This document shows, in pieces, positions 1 to 8,758 of a stretch of DNA of 64,000 nucleotides. The DNA lies in assembly GCF_030819175.1 (NCBI RefSeq), contig NZ_JAUTBJ010000002.1, forward strand, positions 2,614,001 to 2,678,000, given 5' to 3'. Source of the stretch: Sphingomonas sp. SORGH_AS_0879. GTDB lineage: Bacteria; Pseudomonadota; Alphaproteobacteria; Sphingomonadales; Sphingomonadaceae. A program made the position numbers and the translations under genes. The notes under the pieces are model-generated. The model had not been told where the DNA came from. It worked only from the letters and a program-made list of their open reading frames with translations, and did no database searches. Position 1 is the stretch's first letter; each line of letters starts with the position of its first letter.

Positions 1-1261
1 GCAACCCCGCCCAGTCCTGCGCGAGGTTGATCGCCACCATGGAGAACGCTCCCGATCCGCCCGGCTGCATCCCGACCGAGGCGATCGCGGTCGCGCGCGA
101 ACGGGCCGGATCGTGCGACACCACCGGCCCCTGCACAGAATAACGAAGCATGGCGCGATACGGCGGCGCATCCTTCACGGGAATGTCGACCACCTGCTGC
201 TCGAACCGCTTCCAGCCGCCGTCATGGCGGTAGCGCTCCGGGTCGTCCGGATGGAGGTCCAGCACGAACAGGTCTTCCTGGTCGATGTGGAAATTGGTGC
301 GGCCGAAGGCGAAGCGATCGGTATGCCCCTGCATGATACCCGCCAGCCCCGGTGCCCCGCCGCCGATCACGTCGAGGCCCGGCGCGGTGAGATGGGCGAC
401 ATGACGCGGGCCGAACCCGCCAATGCCCAGATGCGGATCATTCGCCAGGATCGGACGCCCGGTCGCGGTGCGGCTGCCCGCCACCGTCCAGGCGTTCGAC
501 CCGGCATTGGCGGCGCTCAACATCTCGTCCCGGTCGCGGGTCCGCGTCCCCGGCCCGAACGGCAAGGGCCCCAACTGCAAAACGCCCATATCCGCCTCGC
601 TGACCTGCGCCGGATTCAACCCCTCCGGCACGGTCATGGCGGTCGCAGGGCGCAAAGGTGCCACCAGCCGGTCGAGATCGAGCCGCCCCATCGCCGCCAG
701 CATGGCACGGCGGATCTCGTCATCGACATTGCCGACCGAGCCGCTGCGCGCCAGCACCAGATCACGCAGTTCCCAACGCAGCGGCAGCACGCCCAGGATG
801 CGATATTCCAGCGGCAGCAGGGTCGGATCGCGCTCGACCTCGGCGATCCGGGCATTGATCCCCGCGACATAGCCGCGCACGCAGTCCAGCACCGGCGACG
901 GCACGTGCGCCAGTTCGGCCTCAAGGTCGCCGCGATAATGGAACAGCCGCGCCTTGGCGTCGTGCACCGCGAACGCCGCGCCGAACGCCTCGGCCATCCG
1001 CCCCATTTCCCGTCGATGGGCGAAGTCGATCTGGAACAGCCGGTCGCGCGCGACGACATAGCCCTGACCGAAAAAGGCGTCCGCCTTGGTCAGCGCGCGG
1101 ATATGTGGGACACCCCAGCGATCATCGACGATCTCGATCGGCCGCGACAGTCCGGGAACCGTCGTATGGGTGGTCGGCGTGATCGCCTGGGCGATCCCCC
1201 GCCACGGCGCGAGCGCGCCCAACGCCGTGGCGCCGAGCAGGAATGTACGGCGAGAGACCAT
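1..1261 (-). CDS. Tat-exported penicillin acylase family (S45) Ntn hydrolase, 3' end outside window
   Basis: Amide-bond hydrolase of the penicillin/acyl-homoserine-lactone/cephalosporin acylase family. The N-terminus, MVSRRTFLLGATALGALAP, is a twin-arginine signal (SRRTFLLG), so a periplasmic enzyme is expected. The A-chain start reads VDDRWGVPHIRA and FFGQGYVVARDRLFQIDF. The Ntn nucleophile is the serine of GSNAWTV near residue 255 (codon 497-499), where family precursors self-cleave. About 420 codons are visible and the frame is open at the left edge, so the end of the B-chain is missing. An AAGGGGAA ribosome site precedes the ATG at 1261. The gene is divergent from the TBDR at 1537 and is a paralogue of the acylase at 4581. 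The substrate (beta-lactam, AHL, peptide) cannot be read from sequence. The long plus-strand frame over this gene is its antisense shadow. Confidence 0.9.
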   Translation of the reverse strand, partial: MVSRRTFLLGATALGALAPWRGIAQAITPTTHTTVPGLSRPIEIVDDRWGVPHIRALTKADAFFGQGYVVARDRLFQIDFAHRREMGRMAEAFGAAFAVHDAKARLFHYRGDLEAELAHVPSPVLDCVRGYVAGINARIAEVERDPTLLPLEYRILGVLPLRWELRDLVLARSGSVGNVDDEIRRAMLAAMGRLDLDRLVAPLRPATAMTVPEGLNPAQVSEADMGVLQLGPLPFGPGTRTRDRDEMLSAANAGSNAWTVAGSRTATGRPILANDPHLGIGGFGPRHVAHLTAPGLDVIGGGAPGLAGIMQGHTDRFAFGRTNFHIDQEDLFVLDLHPDDPERYRHDGGWKRFEQQVVDIPVKDAPPYRAMLRYSVQGPVVSHDPARSRATAIASVGMQPGGSGAFSMVAINLAQDWAGL

Positions 1262-1536
1262 GGTTTCCCCTTCTCGAACCACCCCGTGGCGCGCCGCCGC
1301 AACGTCGTTGGCGTCCAAGACGACAGGGCGGCCGGTCCCGAAGCATAGGGCTGCGAGGCAGGCGTGCAATGCCACCATAATCCAATGCTATGGCCCACCC
1401 AACGATCGGTAGTCGGTCGACCCTTGACCCGGGTTACGTCTCGCCTGCACCATCCCGGATGCACGGATCAGCGATAAGACCATGACCGTCCGCAGGGAGA
1501 TCACGCTCCGAAGATCGTGAATATGGGGGATTGCAG

Positions 1537-4488
1537 ATGACCGACGGATCTTGGCTCCGGCTGATCAGGGCCGGTACGGGCCTGACAGCCTTGTCGATGG
1601 CGCTCGCCGCCCCCGCCTGGGCCCAGACGACGCCCGCCGCCGATATGACCCCGCCTCCACCGGCGACGGGTGGCACGGACATCGACCCGGACGACGTCAC
1701 CGTCACCGGCACCCGGATCATCCGCAACGGATTCCAGTCGCCGACGCCGCTGACCGTGGCGACGCAGGAGGACATCCTCAACACCTCCCCGACCAACAAC
1801 ATCGCCGACTTCGTCAACCAGTTGCCCGCGCTGGCGGGGTCCACCCGCCCCTCCAATTCGCGCCTGGCGATCAGTTCCGGCCTGGCGGGCATCAACGCAC
1901 TCAACCTGCGCGGGCTGGGCGAGATTCGCACGCTGGTGCTGCTCGACGGACGGCGGACGGTTTCGTCGAGCGTCACCGGGCTGGTCGACGTCAACACCTT
2001 TCCCCAGGCCCTGGTGAAGAGCGTCGAGATCGTCACCGGCGGCGCCTCCGCCGCCTATGGATCGGACGCGGTCGCCGGTGTCGTCAACTTCGTGCTCGAC
2101 AAGAAATATCAGGGCATCAAGATCCTGGCCGACAACGGCATCACCGAACGGGGTGACGGGGCCAATTACTCGTTCAGCGCCGCCGTCGGCACCGCCTTTG
2201 GCAGCGACGATCGCGGGCACCTGCTGCTGAGCGGCGAATGGGCGCATCGCGACGGCATCTTCCGGGTCGATCGCGACTGGAACGCGCGCGGCGTCGTCCG
2301 CATCACCAATCCCAACTACACCAACACCAATGGCCAGCCGCAATATCTGATCCGCCAGCCGGTCGGCGTCGCCAACACCACGCCGGGCGGCATCATCCTC
2401 AATTCCAGCGGTGGCGTCGCGAACCGGCTTCGCGGCATCTATTTCGGGCAGGGTGGCGCGGCGAGCCAGTTCCAATATGGCGCGCTCAGCTTCCCCGCGC
2501 CGGGCGGATCGACCGCCCCCTCGCTGACCCAGGGCGGCGACTGGCGCGTCAATGACCAGGGCCGCAATATCGGCCTGGATGCGGACGACGACCGCCGGGG
2601 CGCGTTCGGCCGGTTGAGCTACGAGGTCGCGACCGGCGTGACGCTGTTCGCCGAGGCATCCTATAACTGGCAAAAGACGCTGTTCAACGCCGGGCCGCAA
2701 TCGACGACCGGCATCACGCTGACGGCGGCCAACCCGTATCTCCAGGCCGCGCTCGCCAATGCGGTGTCCGCCGGGCTCATCACCCCGGCGGAGCGCTCCG
2801 CCGTCACCTCGGTCACGGTCGGCAGCACCGCCGTCGACCTGCCCTATCGAAAGAACAACAGCAGCCGCGACGTGCAACGCTATGCCATCGGCGGCGAGGG
2901 CGAGTTCCAGGCATTCGGTCGCAAGGCCTTCTGGAACGTCTATGGCCAATATGGCGAGACGAACGCGCATGAGCAACTGCGCGACATCATGAACACCGCC
3001 AACATGGCCAATGCGACCGATGCGGTCGCGGCGCCAGCCGGCAATGCGCTGGGGGTGGCGGCGGGCACGATCGTGTGCCGATCCTCGCTAACCGCGCCAA
3101 CCAATGGCTGCGTGCCGCTCAACCGGCTGGGCATCGGCGTCGCCAATGCGGCCGCGATCGACTATGTGCTGGGCGATCCTTACCGCGACCAGAAACTGAA
3201 GCAGACGGTCGCTGGGGCCAATCTGTCGATGACCCCCTTCGCCACGTGGGCGGGTGACGTCAGCGTCGCGGTGGGCGGCGAATATCGCCGCGAGTCGGTG
3301 TCGGGCTTCGTGCCCAGCCAGTTCCAGACCGGCTGGTCGGTGGGCAATTTCCTGCCCACCTTCGGCAGCTATCACGTCAAGGAGGCCTATCTCGAAACGG
3401 CGGTTCCGCTGGGCCTGGGCCTCGAATTCAACGGGGCGGTTCGCGGGACCGATTATTCGACCTCGGGCTACGTCACGACATGGAAGGTCGGCGCGACGTG
3501 GCAGCCCATCCCCGACATCCGCTTCCGCGCCACACGCTCACGCGACATCCGCGCGCCCAATCTCAGCGAGCTGTACGCGTCCGGTACGTCGCGGACCAAC
3601 ACGCTGACCGATCCGGCGACCGGACGGACGACCGTCACCTTCCGCGAGATCACGACCGGCAACCCCAATCTGCGCCCCGAAAAGGCCGATTCGATCTCGA
3701 TCGGCGTCGTGCTCCAGCCCCGCTTCCTGCCCGGCTTCTCGGCATCCGTCGACGGCTTCGACATCAAGCTGAAGGACGCGATCGGGCAGTTCTTCGCCCA
3801 GGACATCATCAATCGCTGCTATGAGGGGCGCAGGGACTTCTGCGCCGCCTATGGCCCCGATCCAACGGGCGATCGCGAGCTATTCTTCCGCGCCAGCCCG
3901 TTCAACTTCGCCCGCCAATGGGTGCGTGGCATCGACTTCGACGCCAGCTACCGGGTGCCGCTCAGCGAAATCTTCGATCGAGCCCCCGGAGCGGTGACGC
4001 TGCACGGCCTCGCGACGCGCTATATCCACAACATCACCGACAGCGGCGTGCCCAATGTGGTGCCGATCGACATCGTCGGCCAGTTGAGCGGCACCAGCCC
4101 GCCCGAATGGATCTATCGCTTCAACCTGGGCTATGAGAACGACCGCGTCTCGGTCACCGGCACGGCGCGCGGAGTGAGCAGCGGCACCTATGGCAACAAT
4201 TACATCGTCTGCGACGGCAATTGCCCGACCGGACGCCCCGCCGCGACCGTGTCGCAGTTCCCGACGATCGACAACAACGCCATCTCGGGCGTGATGTATC
4301 TCGACCTGAACCTGACCGCCAAGATCGAAACCCGTGGCGGCGGGCGGGCCGAGGTTTTCCTGAACGTCACCAATTTGCTGGATCGCGATCCCATCCTGCT
4401 GCCGGAAACCGGGCTTGCGGCCAACAGCACCTATTCGGACCTGCTCGGCCGCGCCTTCCGGGTCGGCGTCCGGTTCCAGACACGCTGA
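1537..4488 (+). CDS. TonB-dependent outer-membrane receptor
   Basis: Energised outer-membrane transporter. A signal peptide (about 30 residues, ending APAWAQ) is followed by a TonB-box/plug region with VTVTGTRI, then LNLRGLGEIRTLVLLDGRR and VEIVTGGASAAYGSDAVAGVVNF. That is the plug signature of the receptor subfamily expanded in sphingomonads. The rest is a beta-barrel ending in an aromatic-rich FRVGVRFQTR. A TTG at 1531 is also in frame, but the ATG at 1537 sits at proper spacing behind GGGGGA (1525-1530). The gene is about 983 residues, normal for the family. It is divergent from one acylase and 92 bp upstream of a second one, so the ligand is probably an amide- or lactam-containing molecule. 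That ligand is inference. Confidence 0.93.
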   Translation: MTDGSWLRLIRAGTGLTALSMALAAPAWAQTTPAADMTPPPPATGGTDIDPDDVTVTGTRIIRNGFQSPTPLTVATQEDILNTSPTNNIADFVNQLPALAGSTRPSNSRLAISSGLAGINALNLRGLGEIRTLVLLDGRRTVSSSVTGLVDVNTFPQALVKSVEIVTGGASAAYGSDAVAGVVNFVLDKKYQGIKILADNGITERGDGANYSFSAAVGTAFGSDDRGHLLLSGEWAHRDGIFRVDRDWNARGVVRITNPNYTNTNGQPQYLIRQPVGVANTTPGGIILNSSGGVANRLRGIYFGQGGAASQFQYGALSFPAPGGSTAPSLTQGGDWRVNDQGRNIGLDADDDRRGAFGRLSYEVATGVTLFAEASYNWQKTLFNAGPQSTTGITLTAANPYLQAALANAVSAGLITPAERSAVTSVTVGSTAVDLPYRKNNSSRDVQRYAIGGEGEFQAFGRKAFWNVYGQYGETNAHEQLRDIMNTANMANATDAVAAPAGNALGVAAGTIVCRSSLTAPTNGCVPLNRLGIGVANAAAIDYVLGDPYRDQKLKQTVAGANLSMTPFATWAGDVSVAVGGEYRRESVSGFVPSQFQTGWSVGNFLPTFGSYHVKEAYLETAVPLGLGLEFNGAVRGTDYSTSGYVTTWKVGATWQPIPDIRFRATRSRDIRAPNLSELYASGTSRTNTLTDPATGRTTVTFREITTGNPNLRPEKADSISIGVVLQPRFLPGFSASVDGFDIKLKDAIGQFFAQDIINRCYEGRRDFCAAYGPDPTGDRELFFRASPFNFARQWVRGIDFDASYRVPLSEIFDRAPGAVTLHGLATRYIHNITDSGVPNVVPIDIVGQLSGTSPPEWIYRFNLGYENDRVSVTGTARGVSSGTYGNNYIVCDGNCPTGRPAATVSQFPTIDNNAISGVMYLDLNLTAKIETRGGGRAEVFLNVTNLLDRDPILLPETGLAANSTYSDLLGRAFRVGVRFQTR

Positions 4489-4580
4489 ACCGGCGCGGCG
4501 GCGATGAGATATACGCGCGATCATCGCCGCCGCCTCTCGGCACCGTTCCACAGTCCCACGCCGCCAGGGAGGTAAGCGGC

Positions 4581-6845
4581 GTGGCACGCGGCCCGGTGAC
4601 CATCGCAGACGACGAATGGGGCGTGCCACATATTCGCGCATCCTCCATTCCCGATGCCTATTTCGGTCAAGGTTATGTCGTCGCCCGCGACCGGTTGTTC
4701 CAGATCGATCTCCAGATGCGGCGCGACCTCGGCCGGCTGGCGGAGGCTTTCGGTGCCCGGTTCGTACCCCATGACCATGCCGCGCGCCTGCTCCTCTATC
4801 GCGGCGACGTCGCCGCCGAACTGGCGGGGCTTCCCGCCGATGTGGTCGCCTGCGCCCGGGCCTATGTCGATGGGATCAACGCCCGCATCGCAGAGCTGGA
4901 GGCCGATCCCTCGCTCTTGCCCCCCGAATATGGCGTATTGAAGCTGCGACCGCTGCGCTGGGACATCGCCGATCTGGTCCGCATCCGCAGCGGCGACATG
5001 GGCGGCGTCACCGACGAAATCCGTCGAGCCCGGCTCGCGGCGCTCGGCCTGCTCGACCTCGACGCGCTGGTCGCGCCGCTGGCCGGGGACTGGACGCCGC
5101 AGCTACCTGAAGGACTTGATCCGGCCGCCATCTCGCAGGCCGATCTGGGTATCCTCGGCGAGACCGAGGGGCCCCTACCCTGGACCGATGCGTCGTTCGC
5201 AGGTTACGATCCGGTCGAGGACCGTCTCGACCGCGAAGCCCATGGCAGCAACGCCTGGACGATCTCCGCCGCACGCTCGGCCACCGGTCGCCCGATCCTG
5301 GCGAACGACCCGCATCTCGGCATCGGCGGCTTCTCGCCGCGCCACCTCGCTCATCTCACCGCGCCCGGCTTCGACGTGATCGGCGCCGGAAGCCCTGGCA
5401 TGCCCGGCATCATGCAGGGCCATACCGACTATTATGCGTTCGGGCGGACCAACTCTCATATCGACCAGGAGGATCTCTACGTTCTGGAACTCGATCCGAA
5501 CGATCCCGAAACCTATCGCCATCAGGGGCAATGGAAACGGTTCGCGCGGACGTCCGAGGCGATCCGCGTGAAGGACGCCGACGATGTGGCGGTGACGCTC
5601 CGCCATGCCGAACACGGCCCCGTGCTGCTGCACGATCCGTCCCGCCTGCGTGCCACGGCGCTGGCGTCGGTCTCGCTGCGTCCCGGCGCCAACATGACCT
5701 TCGCCATCATCGCGCTCAACCTGGCGCGGAACTGGGACGAACTCGCCAAGGCGGCGCGGCTGCACGTCGCACCGACCAATCTCCATTATGCCGATGTCGA
5801 CGGCAATATCGGCTGGCGGCTGCTCGGCCATGTTCCGGTCCGCCCACGGCATGACGGGCTGTTGCCGGTGCCGGGCGACGGAGGCTATGACTGGCAGGGC
5901 ATCGTTCCGACCGAGCAGATGCCGATGCTTCTCAATCCGGAGCAAGGATGGTTCGCCTCGGCCAACCAGTTCAACCTTCCGCCGCAATGGTCGTCGGCCA
6001 AGGGGATGACGAGCTTCACCTGGAACGCGCCCTATCGCTACGATCGGATCGCGCAGGCACTGGGCGAAGCAGGCAGCCATAGCTTGTCCGACAGCGTGGC
6101 ATTGCAGCATGACGATCTGTCCCTCCCCGCGCTGGCGCTTCTGCCGCTGCTCCCGAAGGGGCTCAACGGCATGGCGGCAAAGGCGGCGGCCATGCTGCGC
6201 GACTGGGATGCCCGGCTGGGCGCGGACAGCGCACCCGCCGCGCTGTTCGAGATGCTGTGGATCGAACTCGGCAAGGCCTGCCTCGCCGCCATCGTGCCCG
6301 ACACGGCGCGCGATCTGGTGACGTCGATCGATCCACGGCCGATGCTTGCGCTCCTCACTCGCCCCGACGAGCGGCTCGGTGCCGAGCCGGAGGCCGCACG
6401 CGATGCCCTTCTCGCAAGCGCGCTCGATCGGGCCTGGGAGGCCGCAGTGGAGACGTTCGGCGCCGATCCGGCCCTCTGGCGCTGGGGCGATGCTCACCGC
6501 GTCGTCCTTCGCCATCCCCTGTCGGGCTGGCCGGGGATCGACGGCGGGCTGCCCGCAATCGAGGGCGGGCGATCCGGGGGCGATGCCTTCACGGTGATGG
6601 CGCGCGGCTATGTCGCGGCCCGAGACTATCATGTCAGCCACGGCGCGAGCTTCCTGATGGTCTGCGATGTCGGCGATTGGGACAAAAGCGTGGTCCTCTT
6701 CCTGCCCGGCCAGTCGATCGACCCGCGCTCCCCGCATTATCGCGACGGCTATGCGACATGGCTGGCGGGGCAGGCCCGCCCCTTTCCCTTTGGCAGAGAG
6801 GCGGTCGACGCGCATATTCGCCACATGACCGAGCTTCACCCATGA
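4581..6845 (+). CDS. Penicillin acylase family (S45) Ntn hydrolase, no visible signal peptide
   Basis: Paralogue of the acylase at the left edge. It has IADDEWGVPHIRA, FGQGYVVARDRLFQIDL and the nucleophile motif GSNAWTIS (Ser223, codon 5247-5249), followed by TGRPILANDPHLG. The GTG at 4581 was chosen because AGGGAGG lies 7 bp upstream and no other in-frame start exists between the TBDR stop (4488) and the start of homology. This gives 754 residues, close to the usual 750-850, but beginning directly at the mature A-chain. The paralogue has about 32 extra N-terminal residues carrying a Tat signal. So this copy is either cytoplasmic or has lost its leader. An out-of-frame ATG at 4504 opens a 23-codon frame ending at 4575. 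The stop overlaps the next gene by ATGA. The substrate is unknown. Confidence 0.88.
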   Translation: MARGPVTIADDEWGVPHIRASSIPDAYFGQGYVVARDRLFQIDLQMRRDLGRLAEAFGARFVPHDHAARLLLYRGDVAAELAGLPADVVACARAYVDGINARIAELEADPSLLPPEYGVLKLRPLRWDIADLVRIRSGDMGGVTDEIRRARLAALGLLDLDALVAPLAGDWTPQLPEGLDPAAISQADLGILGETEGPLPWTDASFAGYDPVEDRLDREAHGSNAWTISAARSATGRPILANDPHLGIGGFSPRHLAHLTAPGFDVIGAGSPGMPGIMQGHTDYYAFGRTNSHIDQEDLYVLELDPNDPETYRHQGQWKRFARTSEAIRVKDADDVAVTLRHAEHGPVLLHDPSRLRATALASVSLRPGANMTFAIIALNLARNWDELAKAARLHVAPTNLHYADVDGNIGWRLLGHVPVRPRHDGLLPVPGDGGYDWQGIVPTEQMPMLLNPEQGWFASANQFNLPPQWSSAKGMTSFTWNAPYRYDRIAQALGEAGSHSLSDSVALQHDDLSLPALALLPLLPKGLNGMAAKAAAMLRDWDARLGADSAPAALFEMLWIELGKACLAAIVPDTARDLVTSIDPRPMLALLTRPDERLGAEPEAARDALLASALDRAWEAAVETFGADPALWRWGDAHRVVLRHPLSGWPGIDGGLPAIEGGRSGGDAFTVMARGYVAARDYHVSHGASFLMVCDVGDWDKSVVLFLPGQSIDPRSPHYRDGYATWLAGQARPFPFGREAVDAHIRHMTELHP

Positions 6846-8032
6846 CGATCGACCGGCGGCGCTTCGTACAGGGGATGACCGTGGCGGCGATGTTCGCCCC
6901 CTCGGCCGCTACCGGGGCGCCGACGCCACGCTTCGCCGTCGCCTTTGACGAGATACGATCCTGGGTCGGCAAGGCCTTTCCCGGCGCGGTCGTCGCGATC
7001 GGCACCCATGGCAGGCTGGTGGCACTGCGAAGCGTCGGACGGATGTCGTCCGCGCCCGATGCACCGCCGATGCCCCGCAACGCGATCTTCGATCTCGCCT
7101 CGCTCACCAAGGTCGTCGGCACGACGACTGCGGCCGAGTTGCTCTACGATCGGGGGTTGCTCGATCTCGATCGCCCGGTGATCGCCTATCTCCCGGCTTT
7201 CGCCGCCACGCCCGGGCATGAGCGGATCACCATACGGCACCTGCTCAGCCATAGTTCGGGCCTGTTCACCACCGATCTCCTCTGGCAGCACAGCCGCGAC
7301 CGGCAGGAACTGCTCGCCCTGATCGACCATATGCCGGTCGCGTGGCCACCCGGCTCGCGCTACCAGTATCGCGACGAAAACATGATCGTGATGGGGGAAA
7401 TCGTCGAGCGCCTGTCTGGCAAGCCGCTCGACCGGTTCTTGCACGACACTGCATTCGGGCCGCTGGGGATGAAGGATACCGGCTTCAACCCGCCCGCCAG
7501 CCGGTTGGAAAGGATTGCACCGACCGAGCAGGACGATGTGTTCCGCCACCGGCTGATCCGGGGCGTGGTGCATGACGAGAACGCCTATGTGCTGGGCGGT
7601 GTTGCCGGACATGCCGGGCTCTTTTCGACCGCGCGGGACCTGGCCAAGCTGGCGGAACTCTATCTTCGTGGCGGCAAAGGGTTGCTGAAGCCATCCAGCA
7701 TCGCCGCCTTTACCACACGCCAGGCCGAACCGCCGGGCACGTCGCGCGCGCTCGGGTGGGACATGCCCGACGCATCCGGCAGCTTTGCCGGTCCACGCGC
7801 CTCCCCCGACGCGCTGATCCATACCGGCTTCACCGGCACGTCCCTCTATATCGACCGCCAGCGTGACGCCTTCATCGTCCTCCTGACCAATCGCGTAAAT
7901 CCCACCCGCGACAACAAGCGCATCGGTGAAGCCCGGATCGCGATCCACACCGCGATATTGGCGGCGATCGACGGCCTTCCCTTGGACAGACAGCCGCGCC
8001 CGGACCGGATACGTTCGCAACGGCGGCGATAG
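6842..8032 (+). CDS. Tat-exported serine hydrolase, beta-lactamase class C / esterase fold
   Basis: Beta-lactamase-related serine hydrolase (Pfam Beta-lactamase type; includes class C enzymes, DD-peptidases and esterases). The N-terminus MTIDRRRFVQG is a Tat signal. The catalytic SxxK is Ser87-Leu-Thr-Lys90 in DLASLTKVV. The second motif reads Tyr176-Arg-Asp where Tyr-Ser/Ala-Asn is usual. The third motif is HTG near residue 327 (HTGFTGTS) in place of KTG. These changes fit the esterase/amidase members better than a true beta-lactamase. The 396-residue length is typical. The ATG overlaps the acylase stop by 4 bp, implying translational coupling, so the two probably act on one substrate or its products. 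The gene ends against a truncated aminotransferase pseudogene on the opposite strand. Confidence 0.87.
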   Translation: MTIDRRRFVQGMTVAAMFAPSAATGAPTPRFAVAFDEIRSWVGKAFPGAVVAIGTHGRLVALRSVGRMSSAPDAPPMPRNAIFDLASLTKVVGTTTAAELLYDRGLLDLDRPVIAYLPAFAATPGHERITIRHLLSHSSGLFTTDLLWQHSRDRQELLALIDHMPVAWPPGSRYQYRDENMIVMGEIVERLSGKPLDRFLHDTAFGPLGMKDTGFNPPASRLERIAPTEQDDVFRHRLIRGVVHDENAYVLGGVAGHAGLFSTARDLAKLAELYLRGGKGLLKPSSIAAFTTRQAEPPGTSRALGWDMPDASGSFAGPRASPDALIHTGFTGTSLYIDRQRDAFIVLLTNRVNPTRDNKRIGEARIAIHTAILAAIDGLPLDRQPRPDRIRSQRRR

Positions 8033-8660
8033 AGCCCGTCGTGCAGGAAACGATAGACCACACGCTCGGGGATCAGCATGTTTGCCAGGCCCTGGGCGAG
8101 ACGAAACACACGCAGCAGCCCCATGAAGCGCTCACCCGCGACGATGTAACCGACACCGATCTCCGGCGAGAGGGTCTGGGAAAAGCCGCCGATGTGGATC
8201 ACATGTTCCAGTTGATCGAGCAGGATCAGCGGCACCGCAGGGCGACCAGCGGTCACTGGCGCCAGATCGGCGTAACTGGCGTCGTCGACCAGCCTAATAT
8301 CGAACTCGGCCGCGATCTCCACCAGCTTCCGCGCCTTGTGCAACGAGATGCTGGTGCCCGTCGAGTTCTGAAGCATGGATGACAACAGGAACATCGTGGA
8401 TCGGTGGCGCTCGCACATCAGGCGCGGCACCTCCAGGTTCGGACCGTCCGCCTCACGCGGGATGCGATAGATTTCCGCGCCTTGCGCCAGCAACACCGCA
8501 ACACCGCAACATGGGCGAAGGACGACGGGTCCTCGATCAGGACCGGCGTCCGATACCGCACGAACGAGCGGACGAACAGGGTCAGGCCAGCGACGCAGCC
8601 GGGAGCCGTCATGATCGAATTGATCGGCGCATCGTCGGCCACTTCCTGACCCCGATGGGC
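8033..8660 (-). pseudogene. Remnant of PLP-dependent class I/II aminotransferase (MocR/2-aminoadipate type)
   Basis: Minus-strand decayed gene. From about 8660 down to 8500 one frame reads NSIMTAPGCVAGLTLFVRSFV and then VLIEDPSSFAHVAVLR, matching the PLP-cofactor region of GntR/MocR-type aminotransferases. A frameshift at about 8495 moves the match to the frame LLAQGAEIYRIPREADGPN, LVDDASYADLA and HVIHIGGFSQTLSPEIGVGYI. In the last of these the PLP lysine expected near SKTL is replaced: the sequence reads FSQTLSPEIG. Both ends are missing. The C-terminus stops where the serine hydrolase gene ends, and there is no N-terminal HTH. This is probably a deletion scar next to the hydrolase operon. 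The family call is fair; the exact substrate class is unknown. Confidence 0.72.
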
Positions 8661-8758
8661 GCAGACCGCCTCGCGGCGTCAGCCTATCCTAGCAGCACCA
8701 CTCGATCGGACGGGGTCATGCATCGCTCCGCACGCAAGCCGTTTGATACACCCGGAAC

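Noticed and set aside
113..1348. A 411-codon plus-strand open frame at the left edge
   Set aside because: It is antisense to the acylase gene, Arg/His/Pro-rich without motifs, and exists because of high-GC codon bias.
5175..6839. A 554-codon minus-strand open frame
   Set aside because: Exact antisense shadow of the second acylase. The plus-strand frame has Ntn-hydrolase motifs, a ribosome site and coupling to the next gene.
6842..8032. Calling the serine hydrolase a class C beta-lactamase resistance gene
   Set aside because: The second motif is Tyr-Arg-Asp and the third is HTG, not Tyr-x-Asn and KTG, and it has a Tat leader and an acylase partner. An esterase/amidase role is more likely.
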